From positions 1 to 6,368 of the forward strand of contig NQJG01000046.1 in NCBI GenBank assembly GCA_002256465.1: 6,368 nucleotides of DNA, given 5' to 3'. Shown here one piece after another: positions 1 to 6,368 of this stretch. This DNA is from Methylococcaceae bacterium NSP1-1. GTDB taxonomy: Bacteria > Pseudomonadota > Gammaproteobacteria > Methylococcales > Methylomonadaceae. The position numbers were made by a program, and so were the translations under genes. Below the pieces are notes generated by a model. The model did no database searches. It saw only the letters and a list, made by a program, of their open reading frames with translations, and had not been told where the DNA came from. Numbering within the stretch: position 1 is the first letter of the stretch; every line of letters begins with the position of its first letter.

Positions 1-77
1 CCAGAAGGCCTAATACTGAAGGCATGATAAACGTTATCAGTCGGTTAGCAAAAAAAGCAAAAGGGAGCCTGGATTGA
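1..77 (+). CDS. C-terminal end of upstream gene, probably petB (cytochrome b), partial
   Basis: The reading frame of codons starting at position 3 is open from the window edge to a TGA at 75-77 and gives about 25 residues, with a basic stretch (RLAKKAKG) before the end SLD. It stops one base before the petC ATG, the tight spacing expected inside a petABC operon, where cytochrome b normally precedes cytochrome c1. The visible tail has no diagnostic cytochrome b motif, so the name rests on context only. The frame starting at position 1 also carries a stop (TGA 25-27) and could be the true end of petB instead. Confidence 0.4.
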   Translation, partial: RRPNTEGMINVISRLAKKAKGSLD

Positions 78-78
78 T

Positions 79-798
79 ATGAAAAACTTAATAGCATTGC
101 TTTTATTATTGACCCTGTCTTTTGGGGTTGTCGCCTCGGAAGGTATAGAGTTGCAGGAGGCTGATATTGACCTCTCCGATAATGATTCATTGCAACGGGG
201 GGCTCAGCATTTTGTTACCTATTGCTTGGGTTGTCACTCTGCCAAGCATATGCGTTACTTGCGTATTGCACTTGATCTTGGTGTAGATCAAAAGAAAATG
301 TTAAAAGATATTGCTCCTGAAGGAGCAAGCATCTATGACCAGCTCCATAGTGCCATGAACAAGCATGATGCGGAAAAATGGTTTGGCACGCAACCACCCG
401 ACCTGTCGTTAATTGCCAGGTCTCGTGGTGCGGATTGGCTTTACAGCTATTTAAAAAGTTATTATGTTGAACCAGGCAGCCCTAGAGGTGTAAATAATTT
501 GGTTTTCGAAGATACCGCCATGCCTAATCCGTTGTGGCAATTGCAAGGAGAGCAGCATGCAGAGCCAAGAAAAACCATATGGGGTGAATATACCAAGTTA
601 GTCATTGAAGAGCCGGGTACCTTATCCGAAAGAGAATTTGATCGTTTTGTCAATGACCTGGTTAATTTTCTGGTGTATGTCGGTGAGCCCGTTCAATTGG
701 AAAGGCAGCGAATCGGCAAATACGTGATATTTTTCTTGCTTATGTTCCTGGTGATCGCTTATCTGTTGAAAAAAGAATATTGGAAAGACGTCCATTAA
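79..798 (+). CDS. petC: Cytochrome c1, haem subunit of the cytochrome bc1 complex
   Basis: This 239-residue protein is the cytochrome c1 subunit of ubiquinol:cytochrome c oxidoreductase. It takes electrons from the Rieske protein and passes them to a soluble c-type cytochrome on the periplasmic side. Residues 1-19 form a signal peptide (KN, a leucine run, likely cleavage after VVA). The covalent haem site CLGCH lies at residues 49-53. The family block PPDLSLIARSR is at 106-116, and Met148 in DTAMPNPLW is the likely sixth haem-iron ligand. One membrane anchor spans about 214-230 and is followed by a short cytoplasmic tail, KKEYWKDVH, typical of bacterial cytochrome c1. A Shine-Dalgarno-like AAGGGAG (61-67) lies 11 bases before the ATG. 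The gene would be the last of petABC; nothing is missing or frameshifted. Confidence 0.96.
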   Translation: MKNLIALLLLLTLSFGVVASEGIELQEADIDLSDNDSLQRGAQHFVTYCLGCHSAKHMRYLRIALDLGVDQKKMLKDIAPEGASIYDQLHSAMNKHDAEKWFGTQPPDLSLIARSRGADWLYSYLKSYYVEPGSPRGVNNLVFEDTAMPNPLWQLQGEQHAEPRKTIWGEYTKLVIEEPGTLSEREFDRFVNDLVNFLVYVGEPVQLERQRIGKYVIFFLLMFLVIAYLLKKEYWKDVH

Positions 799-807
799 TT
801 TCTATAG

Positions 808-832
808 TTGAGAAAACAGGGATGTTTTCTTG
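808..832 (+). terminator. Hairpin after petC, possible weak terminator or mRNA end
   Basis: AGAAAACA (811-818) and TGTTTTCT (823-830) are perfect reverse complements around a GGGA loop, giving an 8-bp stem ten bases after the petC stop. Flanking G-U pairs could lengthen it slightly. The stem is AT-rich and is followed by TGCAGTTTGC rather than a run of T, so it is not a textbook intrinsic terminator. It may slow or trim the petABC transcript before the sspA promoter. Confidence 0.4.
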
Positions 833-865
833 CAGTTTGCGTAATAAGCTCAAATAACACTAACC

Positions 866-894
866 GTCAAAAACCTGACCTTTTATGCTACAAT
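866..894 (+). promoter_or_regulatory. Probable extended -10 sigma70 promoter for sspAB
   Basis: TGCTACAAT (886-894) matches an extended -10 element (TGn plus TACAAT). The hexamer 17 bases upstream, GTCAAA (866-871), is a poor -35, which is tolerated in extended -10 promoters. Transcription would start near 901, leaving a leader of about 36 bases before the sspA GTG. This would let sspAB be transcribed separately from petABC. Confidence 0.55.
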
Positions 895-922
895 AGCCTT
901 TTTTACTGCCCTACACGTCCAA

Positions 923-927
923 AGAGG
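923..927 (+). promoter_or_regulatory. Shine-Dalgarno that sets the sspA GTG start
   Basis: AGAGG lies nine bases before GTG 937. It supports this start over in-frame upstream candidates, which would lie before the promoter. Confidence 0.6.
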
Positions 928-936
928 TTGTTATTC

Positions 937-1572
937 GTGGCAAATATTATTACTCGTAAATCTGTAATGACGCTTTTTTCATCTCCGACATGCGCAATGA
1001 GCCATTGTGCTCGTTTTGTTTTACATGAGAAAGCGGTTGCCGCAGACATAGAATATTATGACCCGACTGATCCGCCTGAGGATTTGCTTGAACTTAATCC
1101 TACTGGTACATCGCCAACATTGATAGAACGTGATTTGGTTCTTTATGACTCGCGAATTATCATGGAATATTTAGATGAGCGCTTTCCACATCCACCGTTA
1201 CACCAAATGGACCCGGTTTCACGCGCAAATGCCAGAATGCTGATTAAACGGATAGATCAGGATTGGTATCAATTGTTGGATGAAATATTATTTTCAGGTG
1301 AGAAAAAATCAGCGCGTGCCAAGAAAATGCTCAGAGAAAGCATACTATCTGCGGCGCCTATTTTTGCAGCTAGACCTTATTTTATGAGTGATGAGTTTTC
1401 ATTGATCGATTGTGCTATTGCTCCCTTATTATGGCGACTACCCAGTATTGGTATTGATGTGTCGACACCGAATGAAGTTATAACTAATTATGCCCAGCGC
1501 ATATTCAAAAGACCTGCATTCAAACGCAGTCTCAGTGAAGCCGAAAAAGAAATGTCTGAACCTTTAAAATAA
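937..1572 (+). CDS. sspA: Stringent starvation protein A (GST-fold RNA polymerase-associated regulator)
   Basis: This is a cytoplasmic protein of the glutathione S-transferase fold that, in E. coli, binds RNA polymerase holoenzyme during starvation and is needed for acid tolerance. From the GTG it has 211 residues, against 212 in E. coli. The N-terminal thioredoxin-like half covers about 10-85 and the helical half about 95-205. The family block SRIIMEYLDERFPHPPL is at 72-88, with the surface-pocket residues Pro84-His85-Pro86 at the same numbers as in E. coli. A second family block, DEFSLIDCAIAPLLWRLP, is in the C-terminal half. The frame stays open upstream to a TTG at 808, but those residues do not resemble SspA, while MANIITRKSVMTLF fits the E. 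coli start MAVAANKRSVMTLF. An unusual feature is Cys19 and Cys24 at the position of the GST active-site loop. sspB follows after 10 bases. Confidence 0.95.
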   Translation: MANIITRKSVMTLFSSPTCAMSHCARFVLHEKAVAADIEYYDPTDPPEDLLELNPTGTSPTLIERDLVLYDSRIIMEYLDERFPHPPLHQMDPVSRANARMLIKRIDQDWYQLLDEILFSGEKKSARAKKMLRESILSAAPIFAARPYFMSDEFSLIDCAIAPLLWRLPSIGIDVSTPNEVITNYAQRIFKRPAFKRSLSEAEKEMSEPLK

Positions 1573-1582
1573 CACACGTAAA

Positions 1583-1963
1583 ATGACCTCTTTAAAGCCC
1601 TATTTAATTCGTTCAATTTATGAATGGATTGTTGATAATGATCTGACACCGCATCTGCTGGTCGATGCCGAAAACAGTCTTGCAATTTTGCCGCAACAGT
1701 TTATTGAGGACGGCAAGATCGTTTTAAATATAAAACCTCAAGCCGTACAGGGGCTTACGCTGGGCAACGAAGAGATTCAATTCAATGCCAGGTTTAGCGG
1801 GAAACCCATGCATATTGTCACGCCTATAGCCGCAGTGATGGCAATCTACGCTAAAGAAAACGGCAAGGGAATGATTTTCGATCAAGAAGATGAAGAGTCT
1901 GATAAAACACCACCGCCAGAGAATATTCCGCCAACAAGGCCTACTTTACGGGTAGTAAAATAA
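1583..1963 (+). CDS. sspB: ClpXP protease specificity-enhancing factor SspB
   Basis: SspB is a cytoplasmic adaptor that binds ssrA-tagged and some other substrates and delivers them to ClpXP. The folded, tag-binding domain spans about residues 4-99, with the family blocks RSIYEWIVDNDLTPHLLVD (10-28), IVLNI (46-50), FNARFSG (67-73) and the AIYAKENGKGMIF run (87-99). A flexible acidic and proline-rich linker (about 100-118) leads to the C-terminal tail RPTLRVVK (119-126), nearly identical to the E. coli ClpX-docking tail RPALRVVK. At 126 residues it is shorter than E. coli SspB (165) because the linker is short. The 10-base gap from sspA has no good Shine-Dalgarno, so translation is probably coupled to sspA. 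The stop codon directly abuts the stop of the convergent gene on the other strand. Confidence 0.95.
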   Translation: MTSLKPYLIRSIYEWIVDNDLTPHLLVDAENSLAILPQQFIEDGKIVLNIKPQAVQGLTLGNEEIQFNARFSGKPMHIVTPIAAVMAIYAKENGKGMIFDQEDEESDKTPPPENIPPTRPTLRVVK

Positions 1964-2467
1964 TTACAAATGTTTTGATATTCCATGGGCCTTAAGACCC
2001 CATGCCAAGAGAGATTCAACTCTATGAATTCCACTAGTCTCTCGTATAATCAGCGTTTCAAATAATTTCTTGAAAAATAAATGTCCCCGATCTGGATGTT
2101 TATCAAGATAAGCACTTAGTAGTTTGCCGTCAAATTCAAGTAAACGGCCATCGGTAATAGCTGTAACGGAAGCGGTTCGTATACGCGACTCAAACAACGA
2201 AATCTCGCCAAAAAAATCGCCTTTTTCAAGGTCACTGATACCTGCCTGAATGTTTCGGCGTTCTTCCAATTCGACGTGAACTGTCACGCGTAACATGCCT
2301 TCTTCAATAAAGAAAAAAGACCTTCCTATTTCATCTTTATGGACAATAATTTCATTGGCATGAAATTGACGGTATTTACAAGCTAAGTCTTCCAGAATCT
2401 TCGGGTCCTTTATTATATTTTCAATTGAGTTTCTCAAAATTATATCTCTTTGTGATATCTTCGTCAT
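1964..2467 (-). CDS. Stand-alone cyclic nucleotide-binding domain protein, role unknown
   Basis: This 167-residue protein has a single cyclic nucleotide-binding (CAP/CRP-type) domain at about 28-130. The beta-barrel is visible as IIVHKDEIGRSFFFIEEGMLRVTV (40-63). The phosphate-binding cassette is FGEISLFESRIRTASV (86-101), with Glu88 and Arg97 nine residues apart as in protein kinase A sites, so ligand binding is plausible. After the barrel come only helices (about 115-160, HPDRGHLFFKKLFETLIIRE); there is no helix-turn-helix, kinase, channel or cyclase domain. It therefore cannot act as a normal CRP-type repressor or activator and may regulate a partner protein. The ligand (cAMP, cGMP or none) cannot be told from sequence. 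It is encoded alone, convergent with sspB and divergent from guaB. No clear Shine-Dalgarno precedes the ATG, so the start is moderately certain. I do not recognise a named gene. Confidence 0.88.
   Translation of the reverse strand: MTKISQRDIILRNSIENIIKDPKILEDLACKYRQFHANEIIVHKDEIGRSFFFIEEGMLRVTVHVELEERRNIQAGISDLEKGDFFGEISLFESRIRTASVTAITDGRLLEFDGKLLSAYLDKHPDRGHLFFKKLFETLIIRETSGIHRVESLLAWGLKAHGISKHL
1984..2004. terminator. Short inverted repeat inside the 3' end of the CNBD gene, weak bidirectional hairpin
   Basis: CATGGG (1984-1989) and CCCATG (1999-2004) can form a 6-bp stem with a 9-base loop. It lies about 20 bases past the sspB stop and within the last codons of the minus-strand gene. It is the only hairpin near this convergent junction, but neither side has a T run, so terminator function is doubtful. 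Confidence 0.25.
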
Positions 2468-2547
2468 GAAAATGCAATGACATGTGAGCTTTTATGCTAA
2501 ATACTTTTCAAGCAATCTAACGCTTGTAGATAGAGTTAGTATTTTAG

Positions 2548-2579
2548 TGCTACAGTAGTTTGTCAACTCATTGTACAAT
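2548..2579 (+). promoter_or_regulatory. Candidate guaB promoter and palindromic operator
   Basis: TGCTACAGT (2548-2556) resembles an extended -10 and is close to the TGCTACAAT upstream of sspA; no good -35 lies 16-18 bases before it. Just downstream, ATTGTACAAT (2570-2579) is a perfect 10-bp palindrome that contains another -10-like TACAAT. The arrangement suits a promoter with an overlapping or downstream operator for the guaB-guaA-tadA unit. It does not match the PurR operator consensus known upstream of E. coli guaB. Which hexamer is used cannot be settled from sequence. Confidence 0.35.
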
Positions 2580-2602
2580 AATCGGTTAATTTAATAATTG
2601 TT

Positions 2603-4077
<1,475 letters not shown>

Positions 4078-4087
4078 AAACAATAAC

Positions 4088-5674
4088 GTGAAACAAGAAT
4101 CCACTAATATCCATACCCACAAAATCCTCATTTTAGATTTCGGATCACAATATACCCAATTAATTGCTCGCCGAATTCGCGAAATTGGAGTTTATTGCGA
4201 AATATATTCCTGTGAATGCAGCGAGATGGAAGTTAAAAACTTTGCTCCCAATGGTATTATTTTATCAGGTGGCCCTGATACTGTGACCAGTGGCGATACG
4301 CCGCGTGCTCCGAACATAGTATTTGAATTGGGAGTACCTGTGCTGGGGATTTGTTACGGTATGCAGACCATGACAGAACAAATGGGCGGCAAGGTCGAAA
4401 CTTCAGATCATAGAGAGTTTGGTTATGCTCAAATCAGAGCACGTGGTCATTCAAAATTATTGATCGGTATAGAAGACCATCTTTCCGCAGAAGGCTTTGG
4501 TTTGCTGGATGTTTGGATGAGTCACGGTGATCGTGTCGTTGAATTGCCTGAAGGCTTTGTGCTGATTGCCAGTTCCGATGGTGCGCCGATTGCGGGTATT
4601 GCTAATGAAGAAAAAGCCTTCTATGCCTTACAGTTTCATCCTGAAGTGACTCATACCAAACAGGGGGGGCGTATTCTGTCGCGTTTTGTATTGGATATTT
4701 GCGGCTGTGAGGCGCTATGGACAGCCAGTAATATCATTGATGAAAGCATTAAAGCCGTGCGAGAAAAAGTAGGCGGCGATCACGTTATTTTAGGGTTATC
4801 TGGAGGTGTTGATTCCTCTGTTGTTGCCGCGCTTCTTCATAAAGCTATTAATGACCAGCTAACTTGTGTGTTTGTCGATACCGGTTTACTGCGCTTGCAC
4901 GAAGGCGATCAGGTGATGGCTATATTTGCTGAACATTTGGGTGTTAAAGTTATTAGGGTGGATGCTGAAAAACGTTATTTGGAGGCCTTGAGCGGAGTCT
5001 CGGATCCAGAGCAGAAACGCAAAATTATCGGCAACTTGTTCGTGGAAATTTTTGATGAAGAAGCAGGGAAAATAACTGATGCAAAATGGTTGGCGCAAGG
5101 TACGATTTATCCGGATGTGATTGAATCAGCAGGTTCAAAAAGTGGTAAAGCACATTTGATAAAATCGCATCATAATGTCGGTGGTTTACCGGAAAATATG
5201 GTTTTAAAGCTGGTTGAACCGTTGCGTGAATTGTTCAAGGATGAAGTGAGAAAAATAGGCTTGGAGTTAGGTCTGCCCGCCGACATGGTTTTTCGTCATC
5301 CATTTCCTGGCCCTGGTTTGGGTGTAAGAATTCTGGGTGAAGTGAAAAAGGAATATGCGGACTTATTGCGTCAGGCTGATGCGATTTTTATTGAAGAGCT
5401 GTACCGTAATGACTTATATAGCAAAGTTAGCCAGGCTTTTGCGGTATTTTTACCCGTCAAGTCAGTCGGTGTGATGGGTGATGGACGGCGTTATGATTAT
5501 GTTATTGCCATCCGCGCAGTCGAAACCATTGATTTTATGACCGCTCGTTGGGCACATTTGCCTTACGAGTTTCTTGATTTGATTTCCCGCCGTATTATTA
5601 ATGAAGTTCCGGGTATCTCCCGTGTTGCTTATGACATATCGGGTAAACCGCCTGCTACCATCGAATGGGAATAA
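4088..5674 (+). CDS. guaA: GMP synthase (glutamine-hydrolysing)
   Basis: GuaA converts XMP, ATP and glutamine to GMP, the last step of guanine nucleotide synthesis. From the GTG it has 528 residues, against 525 in E. coli. The N-terminal class I glutamine amidotransferase domain (about 10-205) opens with [18 protein letters not shown] and has nucleophile Cys89 in LGICYGMQ, with His184 and Glu186 in QFHPEV completing the triad. The ATP pyrophosphatase domain has its P-loop SGGVDSS at 238-244. The C-terminal XMP-binding and dimerisation domain includes the [17 protein letters not shown] stretch and ends in KPPATIEWE. The frame is open upstream to 4025 inside guaB, but those residues are unlike GuaA. 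The GTG start [17 protein letters not shown] lines up with E. coli MTENIHKHRILILD. The last bases overlap the probable tadA start. Confidence 0.97.
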   Translation: MKQESTNIHTHKILILDFGSQYTQLIARRIREIGVYCEIYSCECSEMEVKNFAPNGIILSGGPDTVTSGDTPRAPNIVFELGVPVLGICYGMQTMTEQMGGKVETSDHREFGYAQIRARGHSKLLIGIEDHLSAEGFGLLDVWMSHGDRVVELPEGFVLIASSDGAPIAGIANEEKAFYALQFHPEVTHTKQGGRILSRFVLDICGCEALWTASNIIDESIKAVREKVGGDHVILGLSGGVDSSVVAALLHKAINDQLTCVFVDTGLLRLHEGDQVMAIFAEHLGVKVIRVDAEKRYLEALSGVSDPEQKRKIIGNLFVEIFDEEAGKITDAKWLAQGTIYPDVIESAGSKSGKAHLIKSHHNVGGLPENMVLKLVEPLRELFKDEVRKIGLELGLPADMVFRHPFPGPGLGVRILGEVKKEYADLLRQADAIFIEELYRNDLYSKVSQAFAVFLPVKSVGVMGDGRRYDYVIAIRAVETIDFMTARWAHLPYEFLDLISRRIINEVPGISRVAYDISGKPPATIEWE

Positions 5675-6126
5675 ACTTGACCACGGATGAAGCATGGATG
5701 CGGTATGCTTTCAGGTTGGCACAAAGAGCTGAGCAACACGGTGAAGTACCCGTTGGTGCTATAGTTGTAAGAGATAATCAATGTATTGCTGAAGGCTGGA
5801 ATGCCTCAATTGCAACGCATGATCCGACTGCGCACGCCGAGATGGTGGCGGTAAGAAAGGCGGGTATGGCTTTAGAAAATTATCGGCTGTGTGACGCTAC
5901 GTTATATGTGACTTTAGAACCTTGTGTGATGTGCATGGGAGCCATCAGTCATGCCCGGATTAAACGGTTGGTTTTTGGTGCGTTTGATCCCAAGCGGGGA
6001 GCTGTTTGTCATGCTTTAAGCCTTGCCGACGCAAGTTTCTTAAATCATCGAATAAGCTGGGTCGGGGGGGTTTTAGAAATAGAGTGTTCGGAATTGTTAA
6101 GAGATTTTTTCCGGGCCAGGCGCTGA
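5665..6126 (+). CDS. tadA: tRNA-specific adenosine deaminase (A34 to inosine)
   Basis: TadA deaminates adenosine at the wobble position of tRNA-Arg(ACG) to inosine, allowing one tRNA to read CGU, CGC and CGA; it is usually essential in bacteria. The 153-residue product is a compact cytidine/deoxycytidylate deaminase fold. The zinc and catalytic motif HAE is at His57 and Glu59 ([13 protein letters not shown]), and the second zinc motif PCVMC supplies Cys87 and Cys90. The block [23 protein letters not shown] matches E. coli TadA closely and separates it from guanine or cytosine deaminases. The C-terminal helix ends in [10 protein letters not shown], also typical. The ATG at 5665 overlaps guaA by 10 bases. 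An in-frame TTG at 5677, preceded by GGGA at six bases' distance and two bases after the guaA stop, is an alternative start giving 149 residues. Linkage to guaBA implies co-transcription. Confidence 0.95.
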   Translation: MGINLTTDEAWMRYAFRLAQRAEQHGEVPVGAIVVRDNQCIAEGWNASIATHDPTAHAEMVAVRKAGMALENYRLCDATLYVTLEPCVMCMGAISHARIKRLVFGAFDPKRGAVCHALSLADASFLNHRISWVGGVLEIECSELLRDFFRARR

Positions 6127-6149
6127 AGATAGTGCTGTTACCTTCTCTG

Positions 6150-6272
6150 CCCACGAAAAACACGAAATAAATCGGAGGGCTGGCTGCATCGATACAGGAT
6201 ATCACTCATTGGGTAAAGATTTGCAGTATGGTATTTCCAGGAATATTTTCGTGATTTTTTGTTTTTCGCGGA
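6150..6272. repeat. Imperfect inverted repeat, possible dispersed repeat or MITE-like element
   Basis: The left arm CCACGAAAAACA (6151-6162, followed by CGAAATAA) is the reverse complement of the right arm TGTTTTTCGCGG (6260-6271) with 11 of 12 matches. Further inward the right arm has about 8 extra bases, after which TTTCG/CGAAA pair again. The arms enclose about 75 bp with no coding sequence. No target duplication is evident at the ends. The arms resemble the CACGAAAAACACGAAA family of dispersed repeats that I recall from methanotroph and other gammaproteobacterial genomes; this resemblance is from memory. In RNA the arms could form a long-range stem near T-rich tracts, so it may also end the guaB-guaA-tadA transcript. 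The remaining bases to the window end show no convincing gene. Confidence 0.55.
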
Positions 6273-6368
6273 CGAGCTGCTTTTTAATAGTTTATAAGAG
6301 TTATCAAATCAAGATTCTCGTAATTTTTTATGCGTGTTAATCAGGGCATTAGTCGAACAATCATGGCT

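Noticed and set aside
808..936. Extension of sspA to an upstream TTG at 808
   Set aside because: The extra 43 residues do not resemble SspA, span the predicted hairpin and promoter, and lack a ribosome-binding site; GTG 937 gives the family length and has AGAGG in place.
1964..2467. CRP/FNR-type transcription factor
   Set aside because: The protein ends shortly after the nucleotide-binding barrel and its helices, without a helix-turn-helix; the FNR-type N-terminal cysteine cluster is also absent.
5960..6205. Minus-strand open frame covering the end of tadA and the start of the repeat
   Set aside because: It is antisense to the conserved C-terminal part of TadA and runs into the repeat arm; no recognisable motif.
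6330..6368. Start of a new plus-strand gene (ATG at 6330, 13 codons to the window edge), or the end of a minus-strand gene with a stop near 6310
   Set aside because: No Shine-Dalgarno precedes the ATG and both readings are too short to judge.
6127..6368. tRNA, small RNA or CRISPR in the region after tadA
   Set aside because: No cloverleaf, no regularly spaced direct repeats and no strong stem followed by a T run were seen; only the inverted repeat stands out.

Overview
This window looks like ordinary chromosomal DNA of a gammaproteobacterium. Cytochrome c1 followed by sspA-sspB is the tail of the gammaproteobacterial order rplM-rpsI-petABC-sspAB. All recognisable proteins are full length, close in size to their E. 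coli counterparts and keep their catalytic residues. The DNA is moderately AT-rich, and three features fit a methanotroph of the Methylococcales: this base composition, the gene order, and a CACGAAAAACACGAAA-type dispersed repeat at the right end. That last placement is only an inference.

Layout from left to right: (1) the end of an upstream reading frame, probably petB; (2) petC, the cytochrome c1 subunit of the bc1 complex; (3) a 138-bp gap with a perfect 8-bp hairpin and an extended -10 promoter; (4) sspA and sspB, an RNA-polymerase-associated stress regulator and the ClpXP specificity adaptor; (5) on the minus strand, a stand-alone cyclic-nucleotide-binding-domain protein whose stop codon abuts the sspB stop with no base between them; (6) a roughly 146-bp divergent control region; (7) guaB, guaA and tadA, closely packed on the plus strand; (8) about 240 bp without a convincing gene, holding a 123-bp imperfect inverted repeat.

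Three units work side by side: membrane electron transfer (bc1), stress and proteolysis control (SspA/SspB), and guanine nucleotide synthesis (IMP to XMP to GMP) coupled in one transcription unit with the tRNA A34-to-inosine deaminase. The cyclic-nucleotide-binding protein is the only gene with no assignable role. I found no mobile-element genes, CRISPR array, toxin-antitoxin pair or clear novel system. The items most worth a second look are that orphan protein with its zero-gap convergent junction, the cysteine pair in SspA, and the inverted repeat after tadA.
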